Positions 54,043 to 63,784 of a DNA stretch of 64,000 bases are shown piece by piece (position 1 is the first letter of the stretch; every line of letters begins with the position of its first letter). Both the position numbers and the translations under genes were made by a program. Where the stretch lies: assembly GCA_913063165.1 (NCBI GenBank), contig CAJXZL010000002.1, forward strand, positions 62,001-126,000, written 5' to 3'. This stretch comes from an uncultured Saccharospirillaceae bacterium (lineage in GTDB: Bacteria > Pseudomonadota > Gammaproteobacteria > Pseudomonadales > Natronospirillaceae). The notes beneath the pieces are model-generated. The model did not search any database. It had not been told where the DNA came from and was given only the letters and a program-made list of their open reading frames with translations.

Positions 54043-56925
54043 ATGCCCCTAAACCCAGCATTTGAACTCCTGCGAGAACAGTCAATCGATTCTCTCAATA
54101 TCGTTGCGCAGGAATATCGTCACCTTAAGACTGGGGCAGTGCATCTCCATCTACAATCTGATCATGATGAAAACGTCTTTATGGTCGCATTGAGAACCGT
54201 TCCAGTAGATTCGACGGGTGTAGCACACATTTTAGAACATACCGCGCTGTGTGGCAGTGAAAAGTACCCAGTGCGTGATCCGTTCTTCATGATGATTCGG
54301 CGCTCACTGAATACCTTTATGAATGCCTTTACTAGTAGTGACTGGACCGCCTATCCCTTTGCCAGTGAAAATAAAAAAGACTTCTTCAATTTGCTCGACG
54401 TGTATTTGGATGCGGTTTTCTTTACCAAATTAGACCTATTAGATTTTAAGCAAGAAGGCCACCGGGTTGAGTTTGAGGAACCTAATAACCCAGCGTCTGC
54501 CTTGGTGTATAAAGGCGTTGTATTTAATGAAATGAAAGGTGCGTTGAGTTCACCCATACAAAAGTTGTGGGCAGATTTAACCCATGAATTGTTTCAGACC
54601 AGCACCTATCACCATAATTCTGGTGGCGATCCAAAGCACATCGTGGATCTAACCTATGATGGCTTAAAAGCCTTTTATAAGACCCATTATCATCCCAGCA
54701 ATGCCATGTTCATGACCTTTGGTAATACGCCAGTCGATAGCATTCATCAACGAATGGAAGACAATGTATTGTCACGGTTTGAAGCCTCAGATAAGCCAGT
54801 CATAATTCATCCAGAACAGCGTTGGGATGCCCCTAAGAAAGCCACGGGCCGCTATGTGGCAGAGGCAGGGGAGACTGATAAAAAGACCCATGTTGTCATG
54901 GGATGGCTTTTAGGCGAATCAGCTAATCTGGTCGAACAGCTTGAAGCACACCTATTGTCCAATATCTTGCTCGAGAACAGTGCCTCGCCTTTGCGCAAGG
55001 CGCTTGAGCAAAGCGACTACGGTATGGCGCCGTCACCGCTGTGCGGCTTAGAAGATACGTCGCGTGAGATGGTATTTGTCTGTGGTCTAGAAGGTACCGA
55101 TGCCGAGCATGCCGAAGCCATTGAAACGCTCATCTTGTCTACCTTAAACCAAGTAGTTGCTGACGGAGTGCCATTAGACAACGTAGAAGCGGTACTGCAC
55201 CAATTAGAACTGAGTCAAAGAGAAATCGGTGGCGGGCATTACCCCTATGGTCTGCAACTGATGCTGGGGTGTTTACCGGCTACCGTCCACCGTGGCGATC
55301 CGATGGCATTGCTCGATATTGACCCGGTCATTAACGAATTACGCATAAAAATAAAAGACCCATGCTATATCACTGGCCTCATTACGAAGCTGCTGGTTGA
55401 TAACCCACATCGATTACAGTATGTCATGACACCTGATAGTGAGTTGGCCGCTGCAGAGGAAATGGCTGAAAAGCGCCGATTGGAAGACATCAAACAATCG
55501 TTGAGCGAAGATGATCGCGCACAAATCGTAGCACAAGCCAAAGCGCTAACTGACCGACAAGCACAGGTTGACGATCCCGACATTTTGCCCAAGGTCACCT
55601 TAAAGGATGTGCCTAGTGACATCCATACGGTGTCTCCCGTGCTAGAAACACCGGCTCACACCCAATATACGGCCGGTACGAACGGGTTAACCTATCTCCA
55701 AATCGTATGTAATCTTCCTAAGTTTACCGATGAAGAATTGCAGGTTTTGCCTTTGTTTTCGTCGCTTTTGACTGAATTGGGTGTAGGGGAACACGACTAT
55801 TTGGCTATTCAGGAACAACAAACTGCCTGTACTGGCGGGTTAAGTGGATGGTTGAGTTATAAAGCCGATCTGACGGACACCAGGGTATTGCAGGGTAACT
55901 TTGTGTTGTCTGGAAAGGCCTTGAATAGAAATCAAGCTGAATTGGAAGACCTCATGCACCGCACGTTGTTTTCATTGAGGCTCGATGAAAGAGACCGAAT
56001 ATTCGATCTTGTTAGCCAGATCCGTGTACGAAAAGAGCAATCAGTTACGGGTAACGGGCACGGCCTGGCGATGTTAGCAGCATCTGCTTTTTGGTCTCCC
56101 GGCATCGCCGTCAATAACCGGCTGTCAGGAATTGCCAGCATCCAGTCGGTGAGAAAATTACACGACAGCCTAAACACCCCTGCAGCCTTTGATCACTTCA
56201 TTACCCTGTTGACTCGCATACGGGACAAGATTATTGCAAGCGACAAACACACCCTATTAATTACCGATAGCCAAACGCCACTGATAAAGCCCGCATTTGA
56301 CGCACCACTTGAAGGCAACCTACATCCGCTACAAGGACTTGCAGATTCGGGGCGCAACGTCGCTTGGATAACCAATACACAAGTCAACTTTTGTGCCAAG
56401 GCATACGCCACTGTGTCTCCTAGTCATCCAGATAGCGCCGCACTGACGGTACTGGCCGGACTCCTGCGTAATGGATATTTACACCGCGCCATTCGTGAGC
56501 AAGGCGGAGCCTATGGTGGCGGAGCTTCGCATGACGCAACACATGGTGTATTTCGTTTTTATAGTTACCGCGATCCACGACTGACAGACACATTGTCAGA
56601 CTTTGACCAAGCACTTCAATGGTGTATAGATACCGACATTTCTGAACAAATGTTAGAAGAGTCTATTTTGGGTATTATAAGTTCAATGGACAAGCCGGGA
56701 TCGCCAGCTGGTGAAGCAAAACAAGATTTCCACAATAAACGTTTTGGTAGAACGGAAGCGCAGCAACGTGCCTACAGAAAAGCCATTCTCGAAACGAATG
56801 CACAGGATCTAAAACGGGTCTGTTCAGATTGGCTATTAAATAAGCCGTCATCGGTTGCCGTGGTAACAGACCAAGGACATAGTGACGAAGCGATTGGGGC
56901 AGGTCTCTCAATTTTGAAACTTTGA
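54043..56925 (+). CDS. M16C metallopeptidase, presequence protease (PreP) type
   Basis: This 960-residue zinc peptidase of the insulinase clan has the inverted zinc motif HILEH (62-66), followed by TALCGSEKYPVRDPFFMM, which is diagnostic for the PreP/Cym1 group, and a distal Glu about 75 residues later. Four alpha/beta modules with a hinge helix region (about 480-520, rich in charged residues) match the family length. Bacterial members degrade peptides in the cytoplasm or periplasm; I see no signal peptide. AGGAAAC precedes the ATG. The 277 bases upstream hold the possible psrA terminator and nothing else clear. Confidence 0.92.
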   Translation: MPLNPAFELLREQSIDSLNIVAQEYRHLKTGAVHLHLQSDHDENVFMVALRTVPVDSTGVAHILEHTALCGSEKYPVRDPFFMMIRRSLNTFMNAFTSSDWTAYPFASENKKDFFNLLDVYLDAVFFTKLDLLDFKQEGHRVEFEEPNNPASALVYKGVVFNEMKGALSSPIQKLWADLTHELFQTSTYHHNSGGDPKHIVDLTYDGLKAFYKTHYHPSNAMFMTFGNTPVDSIHQRMEDNVLSRFEASDKPVIIHPEQRWDAPKKATGRYVAEAGETDKKTHVVMGWLLGESANLVEQLEAHLLSNILLENSASPLRKALEQSDYGMAPSPLCGLEDTSREMVFVCGLEGTDAEHAEAIETLILSTLNQVVADGVPLDNVEAVLHQLELSQREIGGGHYPYGLQLMLGCLPATVHRGDPMALLDIDPVINELRIKIKDPCYITGLITKLLVDNPHRLQYVMTPDSELAAAEEMAEKRRLEDIKQSLSEDDRAQIVAQAKALTDRQAQVDDPDILPKVTLKDVPSDIHTVSPVLETPAHTQYTAGTNGLTYLQIVCNLPKFTDEELQVLPLFSSLLTELGVGEHDYLAIQEQQTACTGGLSGWLSYKADLTDTRVLQGNFVLSGKALNRNQAELEDLMHRTLFSLRLDERDRIFDLVSQIRVRKEQSVTGNGHGLAMLAASAFWSPGIAVNNRLSGIASIQSVRKLHDSLNTPAAFDHFITLLTRIRDKIIASDKHTLLITDSQTPLIKPAFDAPLEGNLHPLQGLADSGRNVAWITNTQVNFCAKAYATVSPSHPDSAALTVLAGLLRNGYLHRAIREQGGAYGGGASHDATHGVFRFYSYRDPRLTDTLSDFDQALQWCIDTDISEQMLEESILGIISSMDKPGSPAGEAKQDFHNKRFGRTEAQQRAYRKAILETNAQDLKRVCSDWLLNKPSSVAVVTDQGHSDEAIGAGLSILKL

Positions 56926-57025
56926 CGAAGAAACAGGTTATGGGTAGACTCATGCTATCTCAACGATGATTGGTTCGGGATTATTGTGATATGACAACAG
57001 ATAAAGCTTATGGCTGGAGACACGG

Positions 57026-57976
57026 ATGAAAGCAGCGCCAACACCCAACGATGAACAAACGCGCATCGCAACACTGAAAGCATTGGATCTCTTAGATTCC
57101 AAACCGTCTGAAAAATTTGATCAAATTACACGTTTGATTAAACCACTTTTTGACGTGCCAATCGCGTTGGTGTCGTTGGTAGACACACACCGACAGTGGT
57201 TTTTATCTAATGTGGGACTTGACGCATCTGAAACACCGCGTGACGTGTCATTTTGCGGCCACGCGATAATGACCAACGATACATTTGTCATTGAAGACAC
57301 GCATTTAGACCCAGATTTCGCAGACAACCCATTGGTACTCGGTGACCCTAATGTGCGGTTTTATGCCGGCGTACCGCTGCTGACCGCGAATAATTCAAAG
57401 ATAGGAACGCTTTGTATTATCGACACCAAACCTAGAAAATTTACGGCTGCGGATGACACTGTTTTAAGGACCTTAGCTAGTCTCGTTGAAAGGGAAATCC
57501 GAGAAATTAACTTTAACACTACTGATGAACTAACGGGCATACCCAATTTGCGCGGTTTTGTTTCACTTGCAGCGCCAATGCTGAGTCACGGTGACAATGC
57601 TAGCGAAACTAGCGTTTTAGTTGCGTTGACGCTATGTGGCCTAGACAAAATCAATAATGAAGAAGGTAGGTTAGTCGGTGATAAACTCTTAAGTTCCTTT
57701 GGGACCATCCTATCCACCACACAAAATTTTGCCGACATTTGTTGCCGCGTTAAAAATAATGATTTTGCGTTATTATTCATTGATGCTGAGCTAAGCGATG
57801 CACATCAAAAATTGTCACAATTTTCTTCTGAATTAGTTTCACTGTTATCTAAAGCTTGTGACATGGAGTTTGGCGGCGTTTCTGTAAAATATGGCGCGAC
57901 TGTCATCAATCATGGCGAGATAGTAGACTTTAAAATGGCCTACAATACCGCACTAAGCGAGATTGAAATGGACTAA
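57026..57976 (+). CDS. GAF domain protein with a degenerate GGDEF domain
   Basis: This 316-residue cytoplasmic protein has a GAF domain (about 25-160, with VALVSLVDTHRQWFLSNVGLDASETPRD, FCGHAI and FYAGVPLLT, a form common in cyanobacterial-phytochrome-like and GGDEF proteins). A C-terminal domain of GGDEF shape follows (DELTGIPNLRGF). The active-site motif reads KNNDF (243-247) and no inhibitory RxxD site precedes it. Loss of both glycines makes cyclase activity unlikely. It may bind GTP or a partner, acting as a sensor. GGAG lies before ATG 57026. It follows the PreP gene by 100 bases and ends in a terminator. Confidence 0.85.
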   Translation: MKAAPTPNDEQTRIATLKALDLLDSKPSEKFDQITRLIKPLFDVPIALVSLVDTHRQWFLSNVGLDASETPRDVSFCGHAIMTNDTFVIEDTHLDPDFADNPLVLGDPNVRFYAGVPLLTANNSKIGTLCIIDTKPRKFTAADDTVLRTLASLVEREIREINFNTTDELTGIPNLRGFVSLAAPMLSHGDNASETSVLVALTLCGLDKINNEEGRLVGDKLLSSFGTILSTTQNFADICCRVKNNDFALLFIDAELSDAHQKLSQFSSELVSLLSKACDMEFGGVSVKYGATVINHGEIVDFKMAYNTALSEIEMD

Positions 57977-58007
57977 ACGCCATACCCGTTAGGATACTGC
58001 ATCATTG

Positions 58008-58038
58008 AAAAAGCCTGACCTCTGAATCAGGCTTTTTT
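58008..58038. terminator. Bidirectional terminator
   Basis: AAAAAGCCTGA pairs with TCAGGCTTTTTT around an eight-base loop. It serves the GAF-GGDEF gene and possibly convergent xthA. Confidence 0.88.
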
Positions 58039-58070
58039 GTGGCCTCTGGGGTCACGACGACCACAAAGGA

Positions 58071-58895
58071 TCACAACAATTTGAGTGTAAAATCTGCAAA
58101 AACGGGGGCGTGATCTGACGGTTTCTCCATGTCGCGTATGTCATAACTCACATCACTTTCCGTCAATAAATCCAGTAGTGGCTTGGTTACCATGATGTGA
58201 TCGATACGCAGGCCACGCTTTGGTGTGTCTTCAAAGGCTCGAGAACGATAATCAAACCAGCTATATCGATCGGTAACATCTGGATACAAATGGCGATAAC
58301 TGTCGGTGAGCCCCCACGCATTTAGCCGCTCCATCCATTCACGTTCTTCCGGTAAAAAAGCACACTTTCCTGTTTTCAACCACCGCTTTGCATTTTCGGG
58401 TTTAATGCCAATATCCGTATCAAAGGGTGCAATATTGAAATCGCCTACGACTGCAATAAGATCATCTGGTGTATAATTATTTTCTAACAACGCCAATAAG
58501 TCTGCATAGAACTGCATTTTTGCTGGGAATTTGGTTTCATGTGAGCGACCTTCACCCTGTGGGAAATAGCCATTCATAAAGGTGAAATCTTTTCCCGTAT
58601 CTGTTTTAAAAACGCTGCGAATAAACCGCTTTTGGGCATCTTCAGCATCATTTGGAAAGCCCCGAACCACCTCAATTGGTTTGATCCCTAGGGTCAAATT
58701 CGCGACCCCATAGTGTCCTTTTTGTCCGTGATGTTCTGATATAAAACCGAGGTCTGATACGGTCTCAAGTGGGTATTGGCTGTCATCTACTTTGATTTCC
58801 TGCAACCCAATAACATCCGGCTGCAACTTTTTTAACGCATCCAATTGATGAAATCGTGCCCGTAAGCCATTGATATTAAAAGATACTAAACGCAT
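58071..58895 (-). CDS. xthA: Exodeoxyribonuclease III
   Basis: This 274-residue AP endonuclease/3'-5' exonuclease of base-excision repair begins MRLVSFNINGLRAR and contains LQEIKVDDSQYP (metal Glu), GDFNIAPFDTDIGI (catalytic Asp-Asn), RIDHIMVTKPL and the closing SDHAPVFADF. Length and motif order are standard for XthA. It is convergent with the GAF-GGDEF gene and divergent from tdk across 88 bases. Confidence 0.95.
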   Translation of the reverse strand: MRLVSFNINGLRARFHQLDALKKLQPDVIGLQEIKVDDSQYPLETVSDLGFISEHHGQKGHYGVANLTLGIKPIEVVRGFPNDAEDAQKRFIRSVFKTDTGKDFTFMNGYFPQGEGRSHETKFPAKMQFYADLLALLENNYTPDDLIAVVGDFNIAPFDTDIGIKPENAKRWLKTGKCAFLPEEREWMERLNAWGLTDSYRHLYPDVTDRYSWFDYRSRAFEDTPKRGLRIDHIMVTKPLLDLLTESDVSYDIRDMEKPSDHAPVFADFTLKLL

Positions 58896-58983
58896 GTAAA
58901 ATTCCTAAATTGATGCTTTGGTGTGAAGTGTGTTCAGGATAACATAGTGCCACGATCACCATGAACAAATCAGGTAACCCAAT

Positions 58984-59571
58984 ATGGCACAGCTGTACTT
59001 TTATTACTCTTCGATGAATGCAGGAAAATCTACTGCACTACTACAATCTGCTTATAATTATCGCGAACGTGGTATGAACGTTTTGCTATTAACCGCACTC
59101 ATTGATGACCGGTTTGGCAAGGGCAAAATTCAAAGCAGAATCGGGTTGGGCTCAGATGCAGAAACCTTTACCTCTGACATGAATCTCTATGACCACATCC
59201 TCTCAATGCAAGCCAAAGACCCGCTGAACTACAGCTGCATCTTTGTAGATGAAGCGCAATTCTTAACAGAAGACCAAGTAAACCAGCTGTCCGATATTGT
59301 TGATAGCCATAACATACCCGTGTTGTGTTACGGCATTAGAACGGATTTTAGGGGCGAGCTATTTCCAGGATCAAAGCGGCTTTTAGCAATATCCGACAAA
59401 CTCACCGAATTGAAGACCATTTGTCATTGCGGAAAGAAAGCCATCATGGTGGTCAGAAAGGATGAACAGGGACGCGCTGTGGCTCAAGGAGACCAAGTCG
59501 TCATTGGTGGCAACAGTACCTATGTTTCTCTGTGTAGAAAACACTATAAAGCGGCAATAGCAGGCAATTAA
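58984..59571 (+). CDS. tdk: Thymidine kinase
   Basis: The 195-residue type II (TK1-like) enzyme phosphorylates thymidine for salvage. P-loop is SSMNAGKST (near 9-17), the Asp-Glu-Ala-Gln motif IFVDEAQFL holds the catalytic Glu, and the lasso region carries [13 protein letters not shown]. Zinc-type Cys residues appear as CHCGKKA and the late CRKHY, as in E. coli Tdk. The gene is followed by a strong AT-rich hairpin. Confidence 0.94.
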   Translation: MAQLYFYYSSMNAGKSTALLQSAYNYRERGMNVLLLTALIDDRFGKGKIQSRIGLGSDAETFTSDMNLYDHILSMQAKDPLNYSCIFVDEAQFLTEDQVNQLSDIVDSHNIPVLCYGIRTDFRGELFPGSKRLLAISDKLTELKTICHCGKKAIMVVRKDEQGRAVAQGDQVVIGGNSTYVSLCRKHYKAAIAGN

Positions 59572-59608
59572 CCAGCAATCTGCACGTATGCTGCTAACTT
59601 ATATAATT

Positions 59609-59642
59609 AAAAAGAATATAAATATGTAATTATATTCTTTTT
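59609..59642. terminator. AT-rich terminator hairpin after tdk
   Basis: AAAAAGAATATAA (59609-59621) pairs perfectly with TTATATTCTTTTT (59630-59642) around eight bases, ending in a T-run. The 13-bp stem is almost wholly A-T, which is weak as a stem but has terminal Ts on both strands. Confidence 0.6.
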
Positions 59643-59699
59643 GGTACTATTTAATTCCCAGTACACTTGCCCGTCATCAAGTTCATGTGAGGCTTCACC

Positions 59700-60668
59700 G
59701 TGTCAAAAATCTTTTCGAATAACCCCGATACCATTGGAAACACACCCTTGGTAAAACTCAATCGCGTCATCGACCATCCCCATGTTTATGCCAAGATCGA
59801 GTCGAGAAATCCAAGCTTCTCGGTCAAATGTCGAATCGGTGCCAGTATGATATGGGATGCAGAAGCCAAAGGCGTGCTATCTCCAGGTAAAGCGCTCATC
59901 GAGCCTACCAGTGGTAACACAGGGATCGCACTGGCCTATGTTGCGGCGGCCAAAGGGTATCCATTGACGCTCACGATGCCTAGCACTATGAGCATCGAAC
60001 GGCGTAAACTGCTTTCTGCATTGGGTGCAACGGTGGTGTTGACTGACGGTGCGAAAGGTATGAATGGAGCGATTCAAAAAGCACAAGAAATCAGAGACGG
60101 CGACCCTGATACCTATGTCCTACTAGGACAGTTCGATAATCCAGCGAACCCTGCGATCCATGAGACCACGACTGGGCCAGAAATTTGGGATGCCACTGAT
60201 GGTTCGATTGATGTATTTATAGCCGGCGTAGGTACGGGTGGCACCATTACAGGGGTCAGTCGCTATGTAAAGCAGACAAAAGGCAAATCAATAGTAAGTG
60301 TTGCCGTCGAACCGATAGATTCACCCGTGATAACCCAAGCCTTGGCTGGCCAAGAAATCAAACCAGGTCCCCACAAAATCCAAGGAATAGGCGCAGGATT
60401 TATTCCAAAGAACCTTGATCTCAGCATGGTGGATCGGGTAGAGCAGGTGTCAAATGAAGACGCATTTGCAATGGCACACGAACTGATGAAAAAAGAGGGT
60501 ATTTTAGCCGGTATTTCCTCAGGCGCCGCGGTTGTTGCCGCTAAAAGAATTGCTGAGCTGCCAGAATACGCCAACAAGCATATTGTGGTTATGTTGCCCA
60601 GTTCTGCAGAGCGCTACCTATCGTCTCCCTTGTTCGATGGCCATTTTGACGAAGCATTAATCGGCTAA
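59700..60668 (+). CDS. cysK: Cysteine synthase A (O-acetylserine sulfhydrylase)
   Basis: The 322-residue PLP enzyme makes cysteine from O-acetylserine and sulfide. The PLP Lys is in [16 protein letters not shown], and substrate binding is [11 protein letters not shown]. The sequence [32 protein letters not shown] and the ending [12 protein letters not shown] follow CysK closely rather than CysM. The start is GTG at 59700, with GAGG at 59689-59692 seven bases upstream. It is a single gene; sulfur relay genes lie 8 kb away. Confidence 0.95.
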   Translation: MSKIFSNNPDTIGNTPLVKLNRVIDHPHVYAKIESRNPSFSVKCRIGASMIWDAEAKGVLSPGKALIEPTSGNTGIALAYVAAAKGYPLTLTMPSTMSIERRKLLSALGATVVLTDGAKGMNGAIQKAQEIRDGDPDTYVLLGQFDNPANPAIHETTTGPEIWDATDGSIDVFIAGVGTGGTITGVSRYVKQTKGKSIVSVAVEPIDSPVITQALAGQEIKPGPHKIQGIGAGFIPKNLDLSMVDRVEQVSNEDAFAMAHELMKKEGILAGISSGAAVVAAKRIAELPEYANKHIVVMLPSSAERYLSSPLFDGHFDEALIG

Positions 60669-60840
60669 CTGAATCACCTCTCTGTATTATTCAACTGGGT
60701 CATAGGGATCGCTCCTATGGCCTTGTGGAGCGACCTTAAACAGTTGATACTAGGCGCCTGAGAAAAACAAATATAATTGCCAAACGAATGACACATCTGT
60801 TTGTGATCATGATGGACCATGAATGAAAATAGCTATCTAG

Positions 60841-62133
60841 GTGTATTTACATTTGAAGAACAAACGCCCCAATTTATCGCTGGATACACTCCATGCCTAC
60901 GCTGAAATTTTAGACAAGGTAGGTACCTACGTTTATACCAAGAATATTCTTGGTGAATACACCTATGCCAACGAACTGGTGTGTAAACTGTTTGAACGCA
61001 GTCTAGATAACGTGATTGGTCAAACTGACATCCAACTATTTGGAATTGAATCAGCTGCTAGATTAAAAGCAAACGATGCGAAAGTTATGCAAGCAGGGCA
61101 GACAATAGAGACCACCGAAAGCCTTTTTATCAAAGCGCTGAACCAAATACGGACTTTTTGGGCAGTAAAGTCTCCGCTTAAGGACGACAATGGCGAGATC
61201 AACGGCTTGCTGGGTGTATCAACGGATATCACACACCAAGTGAATCTGCAAAAAAAGGCCAGTGCGCAATCAACACTGTTAGACTCGGTACTCAATAATT
61301 TAGAAGACTTCATTGGACTAAAGGACAATGAACAAAGATATTTGTATATCAATCAGGCTGGTGCAAAGAAGCTGGGAACCACAGTAGCCGAAGCCATTGG
61401 TAAAACTGATAAAGCAATATTAGAAAATACAGTCTCTAGCGCATTCGACCGATTGGAACGCCAGAGTCTTGACACTATGTCCAAGGTGGCAGAGGAAATC
61501 ACCGTAGGTGAGGGCGTAAATAAGGAGTTCTTTTGGTCGGTTAGGATACCCCTTGAACTTGAAGATGGTTCACCCGGCGTGGTTGGCATTTCAAGTAATG
61601 TCACCGAATTGTCTCGTTTAAAGGAAGATTTTAAAAAGCTGGCCCTCACTGATAGCCTGACAGGCATCTCGAATCGCCGCCATATTCTTGACGTCGCTGA
61701 AACAGAATTGAAACGTATGCACCGTTGGAATGAAACGATGGCCATACTGGTGATCGACATCGACGCCTTCAAAACCATCAATGACAGTTACGGGCACCAA
61801 ATGGGCGATAACGCGATCATAGCCATTACGGAAGCCTGTAAAAATAATATTCGGGATATTGATCATTTTGGTCGAACAGGTGGGGACGAATTTTTGGTTA
61901 TTTCTCCAAAATGTAATCGATCTGAAGCGGAACTTCTTGCCAAGCGACTACAGGATGCTGTCAACAATATTATCTTAAAAGATAACAGTGGAAACTATAT
62001 TAGGACGACTTGTAGCTTCGGATGCGTCGTTAGTGAACCAGGCGACGCCACGTTTAGTCATTTGCTTGCTGAAGCAGACATTGCTATGTACGAATCTAAA
62101 TCTAACGGCCGTAACAAGATCACGTTTACCTAA
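60841..62133 (+). CDS. PAS-PAS-GGDEF diguanylate cyclase
   Basis: This 430-residue protein has two PAS domains (about 18-135 with TYVYTKNILGEYTYANELVCKLF, and 140-260 with NLEDFIGLKDNEQRYLYINQAGAKKLG). An active GGDEF domain (about 275-430) has the motif GGDEF in GRTGGDEFLVIS and an RxxD inhibitory site (RDID) five residues before it. No membrane helix is seen, so sensing is cytoplasmic. The GTG at 60841 directly follows an in-frame stop and no ATG is available; TTG at 60853 is another possible start. No ribosome-binding site is obvious. It borders the gene-poor right end of the window. Confidence 0.9.
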   Translation: MYLHLKNKRPNLSLDTLHAYAEILDKVGTYVYTKNILGEYTYANELVCKLFERSLDNVIGQTDIQLFGIESAARLKANDAKVMQAGQTIETTESLFIKALNQIRTFWAVKSPLKDDNGEINGLLGVSTDITHQVNLQKKASAQSTLLDSVLNNLEDFIGLKDNEQRYLYINQAGAKKLGTTVAEAIGKTDKAILENTVSSAFDRLERQSLDTMSKVAEEITVGEGVNKEFFWSVRIPLELEDGSPGVVGISSNVTELSRLKEDFKKLALTDSLTGISNRRHILDVAETELKRMHRWNETMAILVIDIDAFKTINDSYGHQMGDNAIIAITEACKNNIRDIDHFGRTGGDEFLVISPKCNRSEAELLAKRLQDAVNNIILKDNSGNYIRTTCSFGCVVSEPGDATFSHLLAEADIAMYESKSNGRNKITFT

Positions 62134-62724
62134 CATCCCATCATTGACCCTCGCCAGTTTCATCACAGCATGACACGTCATGATTACATATTCATTTATC
62201 TTATAAATCAATAACTTACTACATATATGTAAAGTCATATCTGTAATATTGCCGCGCGACATTACCGGCCTCAATAGTATCGAACACACTGGATGTGCTA
62301 GCGTCAGAACCTCATAGCCGTTCGCTCCCTAGTACCCATTCAAACTCCAAAATAGCAATACCTAAAAACAGTCACAACGCAGTGTAGGGCACTGAATAAG
62401 CGCCAATACCATCCATTTATAGGTCGTATGACTACCGGTTAGACATGCCGGCTATAGTGTACTGGCCACAAAAAAGGTTTTGGACAACCATAAGTAATGC
62501 CAGAAAGCGTCGTATCCATTGTGTATAGGTACCTAATCTTTGGTAATCGTTTGCCAGGCCAGCAATGTATCAGGAATCCAACGAAGGTCATTATGAGGGT
62601 GAAAATACTGACGTGATGCGAATGTCGATGCGATTGTCAATGCTAAGTTTACTGTGTTGGAGGAACATAAGTGCGCTTAGATCAATACAGATAGGGTACA
62701 GACCAACAAACATAGCTACCTTCG

Positions 62725-62756
62725 CTATTTCCTGTAATCTTTATTACAGGAAATAG
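62725..62756. repeat. Perfect 14-bp inverted repeat with 4-base loop
   Basis: CTATTTCCTGTAAT (62725-62738) and ATTACAGGAAATAG (62743-62756) are exact complements. A consensus TATAAT (62757-62762) abuts the right arm on the plus strand. No T-run follows on either strand, so it is not a classical terminator. It could be an operator, or a remnant of a mobile element or toxin-antitoxin control region. Confidence 0.9.
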
Positions 62757-62803
62757 TATAATGACCCGATAATGATCCTTTATTGGACTTTTGTTGCGCT
62801 GTA

Positions 62804-62911
62804 GTGACACTTTGGTTTGATTACGCTCTGCGTTTGTTTGAGTCAATGCAGGCAGCTGTGACACTTTGGTTTGATTACGCTCTGCGTTTGTTTGAGTCAA
62901 TGCAGGCAGCT
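62804..62911. repeat. Exact tandem duplication of a 54-bp unit
   Basis: Two identical 54-bp copies (62804-62857 and 62858-62911) begin GTGACACTTTGG and end CAGGCAGCT, followed by a third start, GTGACA. The unit is a multiple of three and is open in at least one frame on each strand. Complete identity suggests a recent duplication. Confidence 0.95.
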
Positions 62912-63026
62912 GTGACAAATCGGGATGCCTGAGCACCATGTCTTCTACTTTAAGCACACAGCGACGATTCGTTGTAACGGTTAACACAGCACTTTGTGTT
63001 TGCATCCCATTTCCCGTATCCCGTTT

Positions 63027-63605
63027 CTATTGCGCAGTTTGCTCAGGATTATCGATCACCCGCAGTATGCGGCAAGGATTACCCACAGCAACCACATCCG
63101 AAGGAATATTCTTGGTCACCACACTGCCCGCGCCGATAACCGTTCTGTCGCCAATGGTCACGCCGGGGCAAACAATGACACCACCGCCAATCCACACATC
63201 CTCACCGATGGTGATGGCGGATGCGTATTCAACACCAGCACGGCGTGGCGCCGCTTCGATCGGATGCTCTGCAGTCAATAATTGCACACCGGTGGCCAAC
63301 ATGGTCCCACGCCCGATATGAATGGGTGCATCGTCTAATATGACGCAGTTAAAATTCATATAGACATTGTCACCGAGAAACAAATTACTGCCATAATCGA
63401 CTTGGAATGGCGGCTCTATCCATACGCCTGTGCCCATTTCACCCAATAATTCTTTAAGTACCTGTATGCGCAACTTTTTTTCGTTGGGCAACGCTTGATT
63501 GAATTGTCTGCATAACACCCGTGAACGCAGTCTCATTGCTGTCAATTCTGAATCTTTTGGATCGTAAGGCGACCCAGCAATCATTTTTTCCAACTCTGTT
63601 TCCAT
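63027..63605 (-). CDS. Maltose/galactoside O-acetyltransferase-like hexapeptide-repeat enzyme
   Basis: This 192-residue trimeric acetyl-CoA transferase of the Maa/LacA family has the N-terminal Mac domain starting METELEKMIAGSPYDPKDSEL. The left-handed beta-helix follows with FLGDNVYMNFNCVILD, catalytic His in LLTAEHPIE (about 114-122) and DVWIGGGVIVCPGVTIGDRTVIGAGSVVTK. The acceptor sugar is unknown. ATG 63605 matches the family start; ATG 63614, just after GGGAG, and longer starts are also in frame. It is divergent from a recombinase gene at the window edge. Confidence 0.9.
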   Translation of the reverse strand: METELEKMIAGSPYDPKDSELTAMRLRSRVLCRQFNQALPNEKKLRIQVLKELLGEMGTGVWIEPPFQVDYGSNLFLGDNVYMNFNCVILDDAPIHIGRGTMLATGVQLLTAEHPIEAAPRRAGVEYASAITIGEDVWIGGGVIVCPGVTIGDRTVIGAGSVVTKNIPSDVVAVGNPCRILRVIDNPEQTAQ

Positions 63606-63784
63606 TACGCCCATCACTCCCTGTCGTGGTTTAGGGTACAAACTACACCCAAGAACGGCCTTTTTGAATTGAAAACAGCCCTTTTATAGTGAAATCTTGT
63701 TTTGCTTGCCTGCAATGACTGATACCTTGATACTTTATAGCCGCCCATCAACGTTTGACCCTAACGGAACCCACACCAACTGCC

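Larger units (their letters stand above)
62134..63026. other. Gene-poor region with tandem repeat and palindrome
   Basis: These 893 bases have no gene I can support. Contents are an AT-rich first 120 bases, a perfect palindrome at 62725-62756 and a 54-bp tandem duplication at 62804-62911, listed separately. Short frames on both strands spanning the repeat (plus strand from TTG 62783; minus strand 62682-63005) encode only its 18-residue translation twice and look incidental. Confidence 0.5.

Noticed and set aside
62682-63005. Minus-strand frame of 107 codons containing an 18-residue repeat
   Set aside because: The protein repeat is simply the translation of the 54-bp DNA duplication, which is also open on the plus strand; no start signal or family match.
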